A stretch of DNA of 17,684 bases from Clostridia bacterium (GCA_003557085.1 PWPR01000213.1:1-17684); one strand, 5' to 3'. Shown: positions 8,330 through 15,659, numbered from the stretch's first letter. Translations and numbers: made by a program. The notes: generated by a model from the letters alone, not told the origin.

Positions 8330-8335
8330 ATTATA
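8330..8335 (-). promoter_or_regulatory. Probable -10 element for lepA-hemW
   Basis: TATAAT on the minus strand (complement of 8330-8335), preceded by ATTG, would start transcription near 8323 with a leader of about 60 bases before the lepA GTG. The -35 region is AT-rich without a clear hexamer. Confidence 0.4.
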
Positions 8336-8380
8336 CAATATATTTTATAAATAATTATGCTAATTCTTAGCTATTTTACA

Positions 8381-8463
8381 AGCTAAATTGAGCCCTCAAT
8401 AATGTACACTTGTGACTCAATTGTAGCTCTTACTTAATAAGTAGTTAATAAGAGATGCTTTTT
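8381..8463 (+). other. Unexplained pair of hairpins between lepA and the fluoride riboswitch
   Basis: AGCTAAATTGAG (8381-8392) pairs with CTCAATTGTAGCT (8416-8428) around a 23-base loop, apart from a small internal loop. ATTGAG can also pair with the closer CTCAAT at 8395-8400. Next, CTCTTA-C-TTAA (8427-8437) pairs with TTAATAAGAG (8445-8454), 10 bp with one bulged C, followed by ATGC and TTTTT (8459-8463). On the plus strand this resembles a terminator at the end of a small RNA, but I see no convincing promoter and no coding potential. It may only insulate the riboswitch promoter. Confidence 0.35.
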
Positions 8464-8486
8464 GGCAAGATTACTGTCTGTTGATA

Positions 8487-8515
8487 TTTACTACCTTCCT
8501 TTGATGTGCTAGAAT
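8487..8515 (+). promoter_or_regulatory. Extended -10 promoter of the fluoride riboswitch transcript
   Basis: An extended -10, TGC-TAGAAT (TAGAAT at 8510-8515), with TTTACT (8487-8492, 4/6 to TTGACA) 17 bases upstream. The predicted start near 8522 is a few bases before the first stem of the riboswitch, the expected arrangement. Confidence 0.65.
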
Positions 8516-8525
8516 TAGTGAACAT

Positions 8526-8583
8526 GGGAATGAAGTTCTCCCTTAGCTTATGCTAAAACCGCTTAATTAAGCTGATGACTTCT
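8526..8583 (+). promoter_or_regulatory. Fluoride riboswitch (crcB motif)
   Basis: The sequence matches the crcB RNA pattern. P1 is GGGA/TCCC (8526-8529 with 8539-8542), enclosing an ATGAAGTTC loop. A variable hairpin TTAGC/GCTAA follows (8543-8556), then the conserved AACCGC (8557-8562). The second stem is GCTT/AAGC (8561-8564 with 8569-8572), followed by TGATGACTTCT (8573-8583). The ACTTC at the 3' end can pair with GAAGT in the P1 loop, giving the pseudoknot known from fluoride riboswitch structures. The element lies in the 5' leader of a membrane transporter, the usual context. The assignment comes from recognising the consensus by eye, not from a covariance-model search. Confidence 0.9.
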
Positions 8584-8615
8584 GTGATTAATTCGCAGAA
8601 CCACCAGTTTTTTTT
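8572..8615 (+). terminator. Riboswitch-controlled intrinsic terminator
   Basis: Left arm 8572-8586 pairs with right arm 8594-8607 around a seven-base loop. The inner stem TTCTGTG/CGCAGAA is continuous with one G-U pair; the outer part has two A-C mismatches and one bulged C. Eight T residues follow immediately (8608-8615). The left arm includes the conserved 3' segment of the fluoride aptamer, so the folded aptamer and the terminator exclude each other. This predicts that fluoride turns expression on. Confidence 0.8.
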
Positions 8616-8640
8616 ATGTTCTGCTAAAGGAGAGAGACTT

Positions 8641-9837
8641 ATGTTACTTAGTATCGCATTGATTTTTCTTGTCGGCATACTTCTTAGTAGTATTTTTGAA
8701 AAACTGAAACTTCCAGGATTGCTTGGCATGATTATAGCTGGCGTAGTAATTGGACCTTTTGCATTAAATTTAATTGATAGTTCTGTTTTGGGGATGTCAT
8801 CTGAGCTAAGAAGAATAGCTCTTATTGTAATTTTGATACGTGCTGGACTCAATATAAATGTAGAAGAGTTGATAAAAGTTGGAAGACCCGCGCTTTTAAT
8901 GAGTTTTTTGCCTGCAACTATAGAAATGCTTGCAGTCACCCTTTTAGCACCAATTCTTTTTTCTATTAGCTATCTTGAAGCAGCTATTATGGGAGCAGTT
9001 GTTGCTGCAGTTTCGCCAGCAGTTGTTGTTCCAAGGATGATTAACTTAATTGACTCAGGCCATGGTGGAAACAAGAGTATTCCTCAAATGATTATGGCTG
9101 GAGCATCAATAGACGACATCTATGTTATTATCGTTTTCACATCTTTAATGTCAATGTATGGGGGACTTGGATTTAACCCTGTAAGTTTACTAGGTGTGCC
9201 TGTGGCAATTGTAACAGGACTTATAATAGGAGTTTTAGTTGGACTAGCTTTAGTAAAACTTTTTGAGAAAACCAATTTATCGCTTCCTATTAAAGTTCTC
9301 ATTATTTTGTCAGTTGCTTTTGCCTTAGTAAGTGTTGAAAGTGTTGTAAACTATTATATTCCGATTTCTGCTTTACTATCAGTAATGGCACTTGGTGCAA
9401 CACTACTTAAGACCAGTCAGGAAGCCTCTTATGAGTTTATGATAAAGTTCAGAGACATTTGGGCAGGTGCAGAGATTATCTTGTTTGTACTTTTAGGAGC
9501 AGCAGTAGATATCAATTACTTACTAAAGGCTGGTCCTATTGCTATAATTCTAATATTACTGGCTTTAGTGTTTAGAATTATTGGGGTAAACTTAGCACTG
9601 ATTGGAACTAACTTAAATAATAAAGAAAAATTGTTTTGTTCTTTAGCTTATTTACCTAAAGCAACAGTTCAGGCTGCTATTGGCGCAATTCCTTTAGCAT
9701 CAGGTGTACAGGCAGGGAATATAATTTTAACTGTAGCTGCTTTAACAATTGTAATTACAGCACCTCTAGGAGCTGTGGGTGTTGATGTATCATTTAATAA
9801 GCTATTAGCACAACCTGAAATGAAAAGTGAAATTTAA
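8641..9837 (+). CDS. CPA-family cation:proton antiporter under fluoride riboswitch control
   Basis: A 398-residue membrane protein with about 11-13 hydrophobic segments and the monovalent cation:proton antiporter fold. Visible motifs are LPGLLGMIIAGVVIGP (24-39) near the N terminus, SPAVVVPRM (125-133) in the unwound-helix region, the paired acidic residues ASIDD (Asp158-Asp159) expected at the ion-binding site, and LPKATVQAAIG (338-348). The ATG at 8641 follows AGGAGAG by 6 bases; the frame is open upstream but that part is the riboswitch and terminator. Fluoride riboswitches are known to precede Na+/H+ antiporter-type genes as well as crcB and CLC-F, so a role in fluoride resistance is likely. 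Whether it moves fluoride itself or restores pH or ion balance cannot be told. No clear terminator follows it. Confidence 0.88.
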   Translation: MLLSIALIFLVGILLSSIFEKLKLPGLLGMIIAGVVIGPFALNLIDSSVLGMSSELRRIALIVILIRAGLNINVEELIKVGRPALLMSFLPATIEMLAVTLLAPILFSISYLEAAIMGAVVAAVSPAVVVPRMINLIDSGHGGNKSIPQMIMAGASIDDIYVIIVFTSLMSMYGGLGFNPVSLLGVPVAIVTGLIIGVLVGLALVKLFEKTNLSLPIKVLIILSVAFALVSVESVVNYYIPISALLSVMALGATLLKTSQEASYEFMIKFRDIWAGAEIILFVLLGAAVDINYLLKAGPIAIILILLALVFRIIGVNLALIGTNLNNKEKLFCSLAYLPKATVQAAIGAIPLASGVQAGNIILTVAALTIVITAPLGAVGVDVSFNKLLAQPEMKSEI

Positions 9838-9859
9838 TATAAGATATACAAGTTTTTAA

Positions 9860-9888
9860 TATACAAACTCAATAATTTATGATATAAA
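9860..9888 (+). promoter_or_regulatory. Possible promoter of rpsT
   Basis: TATACA (9860-9865, 4/6 to TTGACA) and TATAAA (9883-9888, 5/6 to TATAAT) are separated by 17 bases. Use of this promoter would give a leader of about 165 bases before rpsT. The region is AT-rich, so chance matches are likely. Confidence 0.35.
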
Positions 9889-9913
9889 TAGATGTGTTAA
9901 AAAGTTAACAGTC

Positions 9914-10020
9914 CGCAAACCGTGTCTAGCTAAATTTTACTATCATAAGAAACTTTGCTACACTTCCCCGTAACTCTCATGCGGGTGCAAAAATGCTTAT
10001 GAACTAAGTAAAAGGTTTGT
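9914..10020 (+). promoter_or_regulatory. Possible structured leader of rpsT
   Basis: The leader has GC-richer segments unlike the flanking AT-rich DNA. GCAAACC (9915-9921) can pair with GGTTTGT (10014-10020), closing a domain. Inside it TTG-CAC-CCG (9955-9970, with bulges) can pair with CGG-GTG-CAA (9982-9990). S20 represses its own mRNA in E. coli; whether this leader has a similar role is unknown. Confidence 0.3.
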
Positions 10021-10059
10021 ACTTTAAAATAAGAGACTAGATATTTGGAGGTGAGTTCG

Positions 10060-10323
10060 ATGGCAAATAGTAAATCAGCAGCTAAACGCGCCAGACAGAC
10101 AATTAAACGTACTGCTCGCAACAAAGCTGTAAGATCTAAGTTGAAGACAGATCTTAAGAGATTTGAGCAAGCAATGGTCAGCGAAGATAAAGAGTTGGCT
10201 GAACAAAGACTTAAGAGAGCTATTATCACAATTGATAAAGCTGTAACTAAGGGCATATTACATAAAAATAAAGCTGCTAGAACAAAGTCTAGCATTACAA
10301 AAAAGTTTAATGAATTAGCATAA
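10060..10323 (+). CDS. rpsT: 30S ribosomal protein S20
   Basis: An 87-residue, strongly basic, helical protein. It begins MANSKSAAKRARQT and contains the family pattern KRTARNKAVRS, then KAVTKGILHKNKAARTKS, both diagnostic of S20, which binds 16S rRNA in the 30S body. The start is the ATG at 10060, 8 bases after a GGAGG core (10047-10051) within GGAGGTGA; an in-frame ATG 15 bases earlier overlaps that ribosome site and is not used. It is transcribed alone and convergent with holA, sharing a terminator. rpsT next to holA, comEC and lepA is a conserved order in Firmicutes. Confidence 0.98.
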   Translation: MANSKSAAKRARQTIKRTARNKAVRSKLKTDLKRFEQAMVSEDKELAEQRLKRAIITIDKAVTKGILHKNKAARTKSSITKKFNELA

Positions 10324-10327
10324 AGCA

Positions 10328-10352
10328 AAAGCCAAACGAAATGTTTGGCTTT
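10328..10352. terminator. Bidirectional terminator between rpsT and holA
   Basis: A perfect 10-bp stem AAAGCCAAAC/GTTTGGCTTT (10328-10337 with 10343-10352) with a five-base loop lies between the two convergent stop codons. The minus-strand tail is TTGCTTTA after the stem's own Us, and the plus-strand tail is ACTTATTTAT, so it can serve both directions. Confidence 0.85.
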
Positions 10353-10354
10353 AC

Positions 10355-11350
10355 TTATTTATGACCTAATATCCACAACTCCAGAGCATAATGATCATTT
10401 ATTTTCCCCGTCTTGATTTGCAACTCAAGCTCTCTAAGGGACTTAAGATCCGACTCAATAGTGGCTACATCAAAATTATAGGCTTGCTCTTGTAGTTTCT
10501 TTGCTACGAAATTTGGAACTTTCAACTCTCTTCTTAATCTCTCCAAGCTGGCCCTTTCTTCTACAAGTAATTTTGTCTGATAAATAAGTCTTATCTGCCT
10601 TATTATCATAGCCAAAATTCTTAAAGGAGGCTCATTCCCTGTAAATAATTTCTGCAGTTCATCATAAGCTTCTTCTTTATTGAGATTCCCAAGTGCATCC
10701 ACGCATCTGAAAATACTTGATTCAAGAGAAGGAGAAACAATAGACCGAACCTCTTCAATTGATACTTCTCCATTAGTGTCAGCTTTATAAGCTGCAAGCT
10801 TGCTTAGCTCATTATCAAGCTCCCTAAGAGAATCTCCAGCCACAAGCAAAAATTCTTGCATTACATCTCGATTCATCTTAAGATTCTTTCTACCTAACTC
10901 TCTAGATAGCCACTGTTGCTTTTCATGAGGATTTAGAAACTTACTCTCAGCAACAACGCCTACCTCATTAATTTTCTTATATAATTTCGTCCTTCTATCT
11001 GGACTATCTGTTGCTATAAAAACTAATTTTGTCATACTTTTTGATATTCCCTCTAGATTAGTAACTATCTCTTCTTGTAAATCTTTTTTCTTAAATACTA
11101 GCTCGAAGCTATCTAATACAACGACCCTAGCATTAGCAAACATAGGAGGAGAATATATGAGTTGCTCCAGTGAGTCAATTTCTAAATCTTCTATACTGAG
11201 CCTCATGTAATTAAAATCGTCAGCTTTAAACTCCTCTTTATATCGTTTAATTACTTCCTCAATTAAAACATCTTCTGGCCCAAATAAAAAGACCAATGCT
11301 GGAAAGTTTGTTTTTAGTTGGCGCAATAAGCCCATTGCTGTAATTGGCAA
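10355..11350 (-). CDS. holA: DNA polymerase III subunit delta (clamp loader)
   Basis: A 331-residue HolA protein. It has the N-terminal ATPase-like module beginning FPALVFLFGPEDVLIEE (17-33), the RVVVLDSFE strand, the EFLLVAGDSLRELDNELSKL helix pair (164-184) typical of delta, and the C-terminal collar domain around PPLRILAMIIRQIRLIYQ. Delta opens the sliding clamp in the replication clamp loader. The start is TTG (11348-11350): a GGAGG lies 7 bases upstream, while the in-frame ATG 15 bases downstream has no such site. It overlaps the 3' end of comEC by 37 bases, which suggests tight coupling, and is the last gene of the comEA operon. Confidence 0.95.
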   Translation of the reverse strand: MPITAMGLLRQLKTNFPALVFLFGPEDVLIEEVIKRYKEEFKADDFNYMRLSIEDLEIDSLEQLIYSPPMFANARVVVLDSFELVFKKKDLQEEIVTNLEGISKSMTKLVFIATDSPDRRTKLYKKINEVGVVAESKFLNPHEKQQWLSRELGRKNLKMNRDVMQEFLLVAGDSLRELDNELSKLAAYKADTNGEVSIEEVRSIVSPSLESSIFRCVDALGNLNKEEAYDELQKLFTGNEPPLRILAMIIRQIRLIYQTKLLVEERASLERLRRELKVPNFVAKKLQEQAYNFDVATIESDLKSLRELELQIKTGKINDHYALELWILGHK

Positions 11351-13623
11351 AATTTAACCTCCTCATCCAGAACATATTTCTTTATATACAGTTTATTTGA
11401 CTTATACCTAATAATAATTGCTCCGTGGACATCGGTTCTAAACATCTCTATTCCATTACTATTATACCTTAATATCACTTCATTGGCAGGAAGATTACGA
11501 AACTTGTTATAACTTGATGAATTTATTGCAATTGATGGCTTTACTAAGTCAAGAAGTTCTTGAGTAGAACTAGTTCTACTCCCATGATGAGGAACTTTAA
11601 GAATATCAGCAGCAAGTCTGTGAGGAAACCTGCTGACTAGTTCATCTTCTCCTTCTCTTTCAATATCTCCAGTAAACAAAACTCTCAAATCATTAATAGT
11701 TAGCCTTATAACAAGTGAGTTATCATTACTATCCTCTTCATATCGACCATAAGCAGGGTGCAAAGTTTCAACAATTAGAGATTTTGCTAGTACTTTAGTC
11801 TCACCTGCATAAAGAAATATTATTTCGATATTTTTCTCCTCAGATAAAAATCTAATTTCATCCATTTCTAGCATACTTCTAAAAAATGCTTGCTCAGTAA
11901 CATAAATGCGCTTTACTTTTATATGCTTTAGTAAGCTAATTAAACCTCCAACATGATCTCTATGTGCATGGCTTATTACTATACTATCAATTTCATTAAC
12001 TCCATTTAACCTTAAATAAGGAAGAATAATATCATTACCAGCATCAAACCCAGGATATCTATCCCCTGCATCAATCAATAACTTATAATTACACTGAGTG
12101 TGAATAAAAGCAGCATCACCGTGACCAACATCAAAGAAGACTATTTTTGTGTAATTTGTATGATTATTAATAATTATTATGACTATAATCAAAGCTATTG
12201 CTATAATAGCTTTAGCTCTCTGGTTTTTCTGTAAGAAATATATTAGTCCCAAAACTAAAGCCAGATAAAATAATAATGAAACTATAGACAAAGTCTTTAA
12301 ATTAAATACAAAGGCTAATTGATTTGCAAATAAATTAGCAAGACCAAAATGAACATCAAGAAAAATACTCAGCATTGGCATTGCTAATAGGCTTATTCCT
12401 GGAATAAATAGCATTATACCTAAAATCAAAACAGGCACAGTTAATGGGATTATTAGCAAATTAGCAATAATAGAAGAAATATTATAAGAGTTGAAAGCAC
12501 TAAGTATAAGAGGCATAGTTGTAACTTGAACTGCTAGTATCACTCCCATTGCTTTACCAAGCTTGTTAGCAGGAAACATAGCAGTGATATGTTTGCTAAC
12601 AAATAAAACTCCAATAGTAGCGAGAAATGATAACTGCAAACCAATATGCTTTAGGGCAGTAGGATTAAATGAAAGAATAATAATAAGTACTAAGAAAAGT
12701 CTGTTAAGTTTACTAATTTTAATTGTTTCACTTAGCAAATAGATGGTTAGCATTAAACTCGCTCTTAAAACTGAAAAACCTAAACCAGCCACTATTGCAT
12801 AACTCCAAACAGTTGCCAGTTCAACTAGGATTTTCACTTTTTGACTAGCATTGAACCCATTTAGAACTTTTTTTACAAAAAGCAAAATTATTGCTAAATG
12901 CAACCCAGAAACTACTAAAACATGTCCCACCCCTGCTCTAGTATAGATATCTCTTCTTTCAGCTAACCTAGATCTATCTCCCAGTAGCATTGATCGCATA
13001 ATTGCAGCTCTCTCTTTTGTTAACACATCAAGCTTTTTAAGTAACTTCTCTCTAGTATAATTAATTAGCTTTCTAAAAGAAAACCTATCTATAACGCTTA
13101 CTACTTCAATATCATAGCTGATTGCTTTGATACCCATACTATTTAAGTATTCTCTGTGTGAAAATTGGCCTGGGTTTCTTGCTTCTCTTGGTACACTTAG
13201 TTTTGCATTAAACAATAGCTTACTGCCTAAGGCAAAATCATTACTATCGTCATAAACTCTTATGATAAAGGGGCGTATTATCAGGCTATCTTCTACTAAG
13301 TTCACTTTGATATCAAAACTATTGTTAGTTTGATTAGTAATAGTTCCCATAAAGCTAGTATCCTCAAAATCTACCTCATAAGGAGTGTTAAGATATGTTA
13401 TGCTACCTATTAAGTAAGTTAAAATAATTAGCAATAAGAGTACTTCTTTATTACTTCTCAAAATAAAAACATATATTATAAATATAGTTATAAATATAAC
13501 TAAGTAATGCAAACTATTGTGTACAATAAAGTTCAATAATGGCATAAAAAGCACAAATAGCAGTATGGCTAAATTTTCCTTAGCCATACTGCTATTAAAA
13601 AATTGTAATCTATTCTGCAACAT
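11314..13623 (-). CDS. comEC: ComEC/Rec2 family DNA uptake channel protein
   Basis: A 769-residue membrane protein of full ComEC length. In order: N-terminal membrane segments (about 17-80); a soluble DUF4131/OB-like domain (about 85-180); the Competence domain, with GVGHVLVVSGLHL (231-243) and LQLSFLATIGVL (329-340) and many membrane segments; and a C-terminal metallo-beta-lactamase domain with FDVGHGDA (497-504), LLIDAGD, HAHRDH (552-557) and VPHHGS. It carries single-stranded DNA across the membrane during transformation, and the C-terminal domain is proposed to be the nuclease. The metal motifs look intact. I use ATG 13621-13623, with a weak AAGAAAG ribosome site, overlapping yibE/F by 14 bases; Met13 is an alternative. 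A perfect 17-bp inverted repeat covers codons 10-23. Confidence 0.93.
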   Translation of the reverse strand: MLQNRLQFFNSSMAKENLAILLFVLFMPLLNFIVHNSLHYLVIFITIFIIYVFILRSNKEVLLLLIILTYLIGSITYLNTPYEVDFEDTSFMGTITNQTNNSFDIKVNLVEDSLIIRPFIIRVYDDSNDFALGSKLLFNAKLSVPREARNPGQFSHREYLNSMGIKAISYDIEVVSVIDRFSFRKLINYTREKLLKKLDVLTKERAAIMRSMLLGDRSRLAERRDIYTRAGVGHVLVVSGLHLAIILLFVKKVLNGFNASQKVKILVELATVWSYAIVAGLGFSVLRASLMLTIYLLSETIKISKLNRLFLVLIIILSFNPTALKHIGLQLSFLATIGVLFVSKHITAMFPANKLGKAMGVILAVQVTTMPLILSAFNSYNISSIIANLLIIPLTVPVLILGIMLFIPGISLLAMPMLSIFLDVHFGLANLFANQLAFVFNLKTLSIVSLLFYLALVLGLIYFLQKNQRAKAIIAIALIIVIIIINNHTNYTKIVFFDVGHGDAAFIHTQCNYKLLIDAGDRYPGFDAGNDIILPYLRLNGVNEIDSIVISHAHRDHVGGLISLLKHIKVKRIYVTEQAFFRSMLEMDEIRFLSEEKNIEIIFLYAGETKVLAKSLIVETLHPAYGRYEEDSNDNSLVIRLTINDLRVLFTGDIEREGEDELVSRFPHRLAADILKVPHHGSRTSSTQELLDLVKPSIAINSSSYNKFRNLPANEVILRYNSNGIEMFRTDVHGAIIIRYKSNKLYIKKYVLDEEVKFCQLQQWAYCAN
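13546..13596 (-). repeat. Perfect 17-bp inverted repeat at the 5' end of comEC
   Basis: Bases 13556-13572 and 13580-13596 are perfect inverted copies, separated by seven bases. The repeat lies 14 bases past the yibE/F stop codon and inside codons 10-23 of comEC. On the minus strand the stem is followed by TGTGC and then TTTTT (13546-13550), so it resembles a terminator. It also encloses the alternative Met13 start codon of comEC. Confidence 0.8.
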
Positions 13624-14725
13624 CTTTCTTATAATAAAGTAGTGTAGCTATAGCTGCAGTAAGTGGGATGCACATGATTAAACCTATACTTCCAGCTAGT
13701 GCTCTAACAACTTCTGTTGCCATTAAATCCATGTTTAAAACAGTCGTTAGCGGCATATCGTAAACTTTAAATATCATTAATATAGGCAGAGAAGCACCTG
13801 TATAGGCAAGAATTAAAGTGTTAACCATAGTGCCCATAACATCTTGTCCAATATTAAGTCCTGATCTCCATAACTCCGCTCTTGATATTTCAGGAGCTCT
13901 CTCTTTTATCTCATGCATTGAAGAAGCAATTGATATTCCAATATCCATAATCGCTCCTAAAGCTCCGATAATTATACTTGCAAGCAGTAGGCCTCTGAAG
14001 TCATAAATCACGTCTCCAGGGGCGTAAGCAAGCATCTGAGACTCTTGCAGACTCATACCTGATAAGTTACCAAAGTTAATGAAAAAGGCAGCTAACAATC
14101 CACTCAAAACTATCCCACCTGATGTTCCTAAGATTGCCACTAAGCTTTTTTTGTTTACTCCGCCAACAATTAAAAAGGTAGAGATTATAGCTAATACAGA
14201 TATAACAATACTTAATAAAACTGGATTTCTTCCTTGAATAGCTTGTGGGACTAAAACAATAATAGTTAAACCTATCGTTATAACTAAAGTTATTAATGAC
14301 CTTAAACCTTTCATTCTTCCTATCACTAGAACTAGAAGTATAAAAATACCAGCTAAAAAGTATATCATTGGCATTCTGTAATGATCTTCAATATATGTGT
14401 CAATAACAATGCCATCTTCAGTGTGAACTAGCAAAATTACATTATCACCTGGGGAAACAGTCAAATCCATACCTAAATTGCCAGTTTTTGCATTTTCTAC
14501 AGTATAAACCTCTCCTTGGAAAGGCCCACTCTCTATTACCCTAACTTCTATGATTTCTATTGTCTCAAAGTATATAGAACTAGACTCGCCAGAGTCTTCG
14601 ACACTAAGAACCTCTGCTCTTACCTTTATTTCTTGAAAAGATTCTCCCTGAGCAAATACTGTTGATGCTAAAATGATAAGCAATAATAAAGACACAAATA
14701 AAATTAATTTACCTCTTCTACTCAT
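13610..14725 (-). CDS. YibE/F-like multipass membrane protein
   Basis: A 371-residue protein of the YibE/F family. It has an N-terminal signal or anchor segment (KLILFVSLLLLIILASTVFA), a soluble extracytoplasmic beta-rich domain (about residues 25-120) and then about seven to eight membrane segments. The middle holds the family-typical ALGAIMDIGISIASSMHEI stretch, followed by RSGLNIGQDVMGTMVNTLILAYTGASLP. The function of the family is not established. The start is ATG 14723-14725, 8 bases after AGGGG; a TTG two codons earlier would lie too close to that site. It overlaps the DUF1177 gene by 8 bases and comEC by 14, so it is embedded in the competence operon, an unusual position for this family as far as I know. 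Confidence 0.85.
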   Translation of the reverse strand: MSRRGKLILFVSLLLLIILASTVFAQGESFQEIKVRAEVLSVEDSGESSSIYFETIEIIEVRVIESGPFQGEVYTVENAKTGNLGMDLTVSPGDNVILLVHTEDGIVIDTYIEDHYRMPMIYFLAGIFILLVLVIGRMKGLRSLITLVITIGLTIIVLVPQAIQGRNPVLLSIVISVLAIISTFLIVGGVNKKSLVAILGTSGGIVLSGLLAAFFINFGNLSGMSLQESQMLAYAPGDVIYDFRGLLLASIIIGALGAIMDIGISIASSMHEIKERAPEISRAELWRSGLNIGQDVMGTMVNTLILAYTGASLPILMIFKVYDMPLTTVLNMDLMATEVVRALAGSIGLIMCIPLTAAIATLLYYKKDVAE

Positions 14726-15659
14726 TTTCAATACCCCTAGTTTGTAAATGTCTCATACTTCCATACAATCTTTCTAACTTTTCATATTCTTCCTTATTAT
14801 AAAACTCTAGATTATTAGCTATAAACTCCTTAGCAATTTCTAGAGTATAGCTTGCAGCTAAGGCTATATCAATCTCGTGACTTGCACCAGTTGCACATCC
14901 TGCAACAGGAGTACTTGCCGTTATAGCTAAGCCTACTACCGGTACCTCAGTAGCAGTTGCTGGCTGCAAAATGCTATTTATATGATATAAGTTATTACTA
15001 TAAGGTGTTATATCTTGCATGCTAAGCGGAAGAACCACGCAGTTTATGCCACAGACCTGCTCATACAAATTTACTAAGTCATCACTTACTGGCAAAATGT
15101 AACCTGCCTTAACCGTAGGTGTAATAGCTATTCCTTTGTGATTAACTATTCTATTACCTTTTGTAGTATCGATAGATATTATCGCATCCATATCTTCAGA
15201 GACCTCATAGCGATTCATTATCTCCATATCCACTGGTGAATTCATAAAAGGAACAGGATTATGAGGCTTGACTGGTGCATGTGGGCAAATATGCGTTCTT
15301 ACACAGACATTTCCTGTTAGTGTGTCTCCTTTTTTCTTCATTCTTACTAATTTAAGCGCACATGCTAAAGCAGCCAAAGCCCCATCTCCATCAGACACAA
15401 AACCAGTCCTAGATGGCCTGGCACCAATTCCACCAAGTCTGCCAATTATCCCTAGGGTTTTTACCTGCTTAACATCTTCAATTTCATTTTTTCCTAGTAT
15501 GTTTATGGAGATGAAATCTGTAAAACCCTTATCTCCCTCAACTCTAAAGGTTTCTACATTTTCAGCTCCTTCCCTTATGAAAAATTCTTTAATTTGCTTT
15601 CCAGATATATTAGCTGAATCTAACAATGGTAGTAAGTCCAGCACTTCGTTTAATAACAT
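14718..15659 (-). CDS. DUF1177 family protein, function unknown
   Basis: A 313-residue soluble protein that I recognise as DUF1177 from its length and conserved blocks. These are TLGIIGRLGGIGARPSRTGFVSD near residue 70, RTHICPHAPVKPHNPVPFM near 120, SIDTTKGNRIVNH near 162, SILQPATATEVPVVGLAI near 228, and GCATGASHEIDIA near 253. The conserved Cys, His and Asp residues (HICPHAP, DTTKGN, CATGASH) suggest a catalytic or metal site, but no function is known to me. There is no signal peptide or membrane segment. ATG 15657-15659 follows GGGGG by 7 bases. It begins 12 bases after comEA and overlaps yibE/F, so it is cotranscribed with the DNA uptake genes. Confidence 0.85.
   Translation of the reverse strand: MLLNEVLDLLPLLDSANISGKQIKEFFIREGAENVETFRVEGDKGFTDFISINILGKNEIEDVKQVKTLGIIGRLGGIGARPSRTGFVSDGDGALAALACALKLVRMKKKGDTLTGNVCVRTHICPHAPVKPHNPVPFMNSPVDMEIMNRYEVSEDMDAIISIDTTKGNRIVNHKGIAITPTVKAGYILPVSDDLVNLYEQVCGINCVVLPLSMQDITPYSNNLYHINSILQPATATEVPVVGLAITASTPVAGCATGASHEIDIALAASYTLEIAKEFIANNLEFYNKEEYEKLERLYGSMRHLQTRGIENE

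Noticed and set aside
8402..8437. Eleven-codon open frame beginning ATG TAC ACT between lepA and the riboswitch
   Set aside because: No ribosome site; it falls inside the hairpin region and is explained by chance.
8575..8640. In-frame N-terminal extension of the antiporter from an upstream ATG
   Set aside because: This stretch is the 3' part of the fluoride aptamer and its terminator; the ATG at 8641 has a proper ribosome site.
8553..8939. Open frame of 128 codons on the minus strand over the riboswitch and antiporter start
   Set aside because: Antisense shadow of a conserved gene; composition is not protein-like and no ribosome site was seen.
9844..9866. Direct repeat ATATACAA after the antiporter
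   Set aside because: Two 8-base AT-rich copies are expected by chance in this composition.
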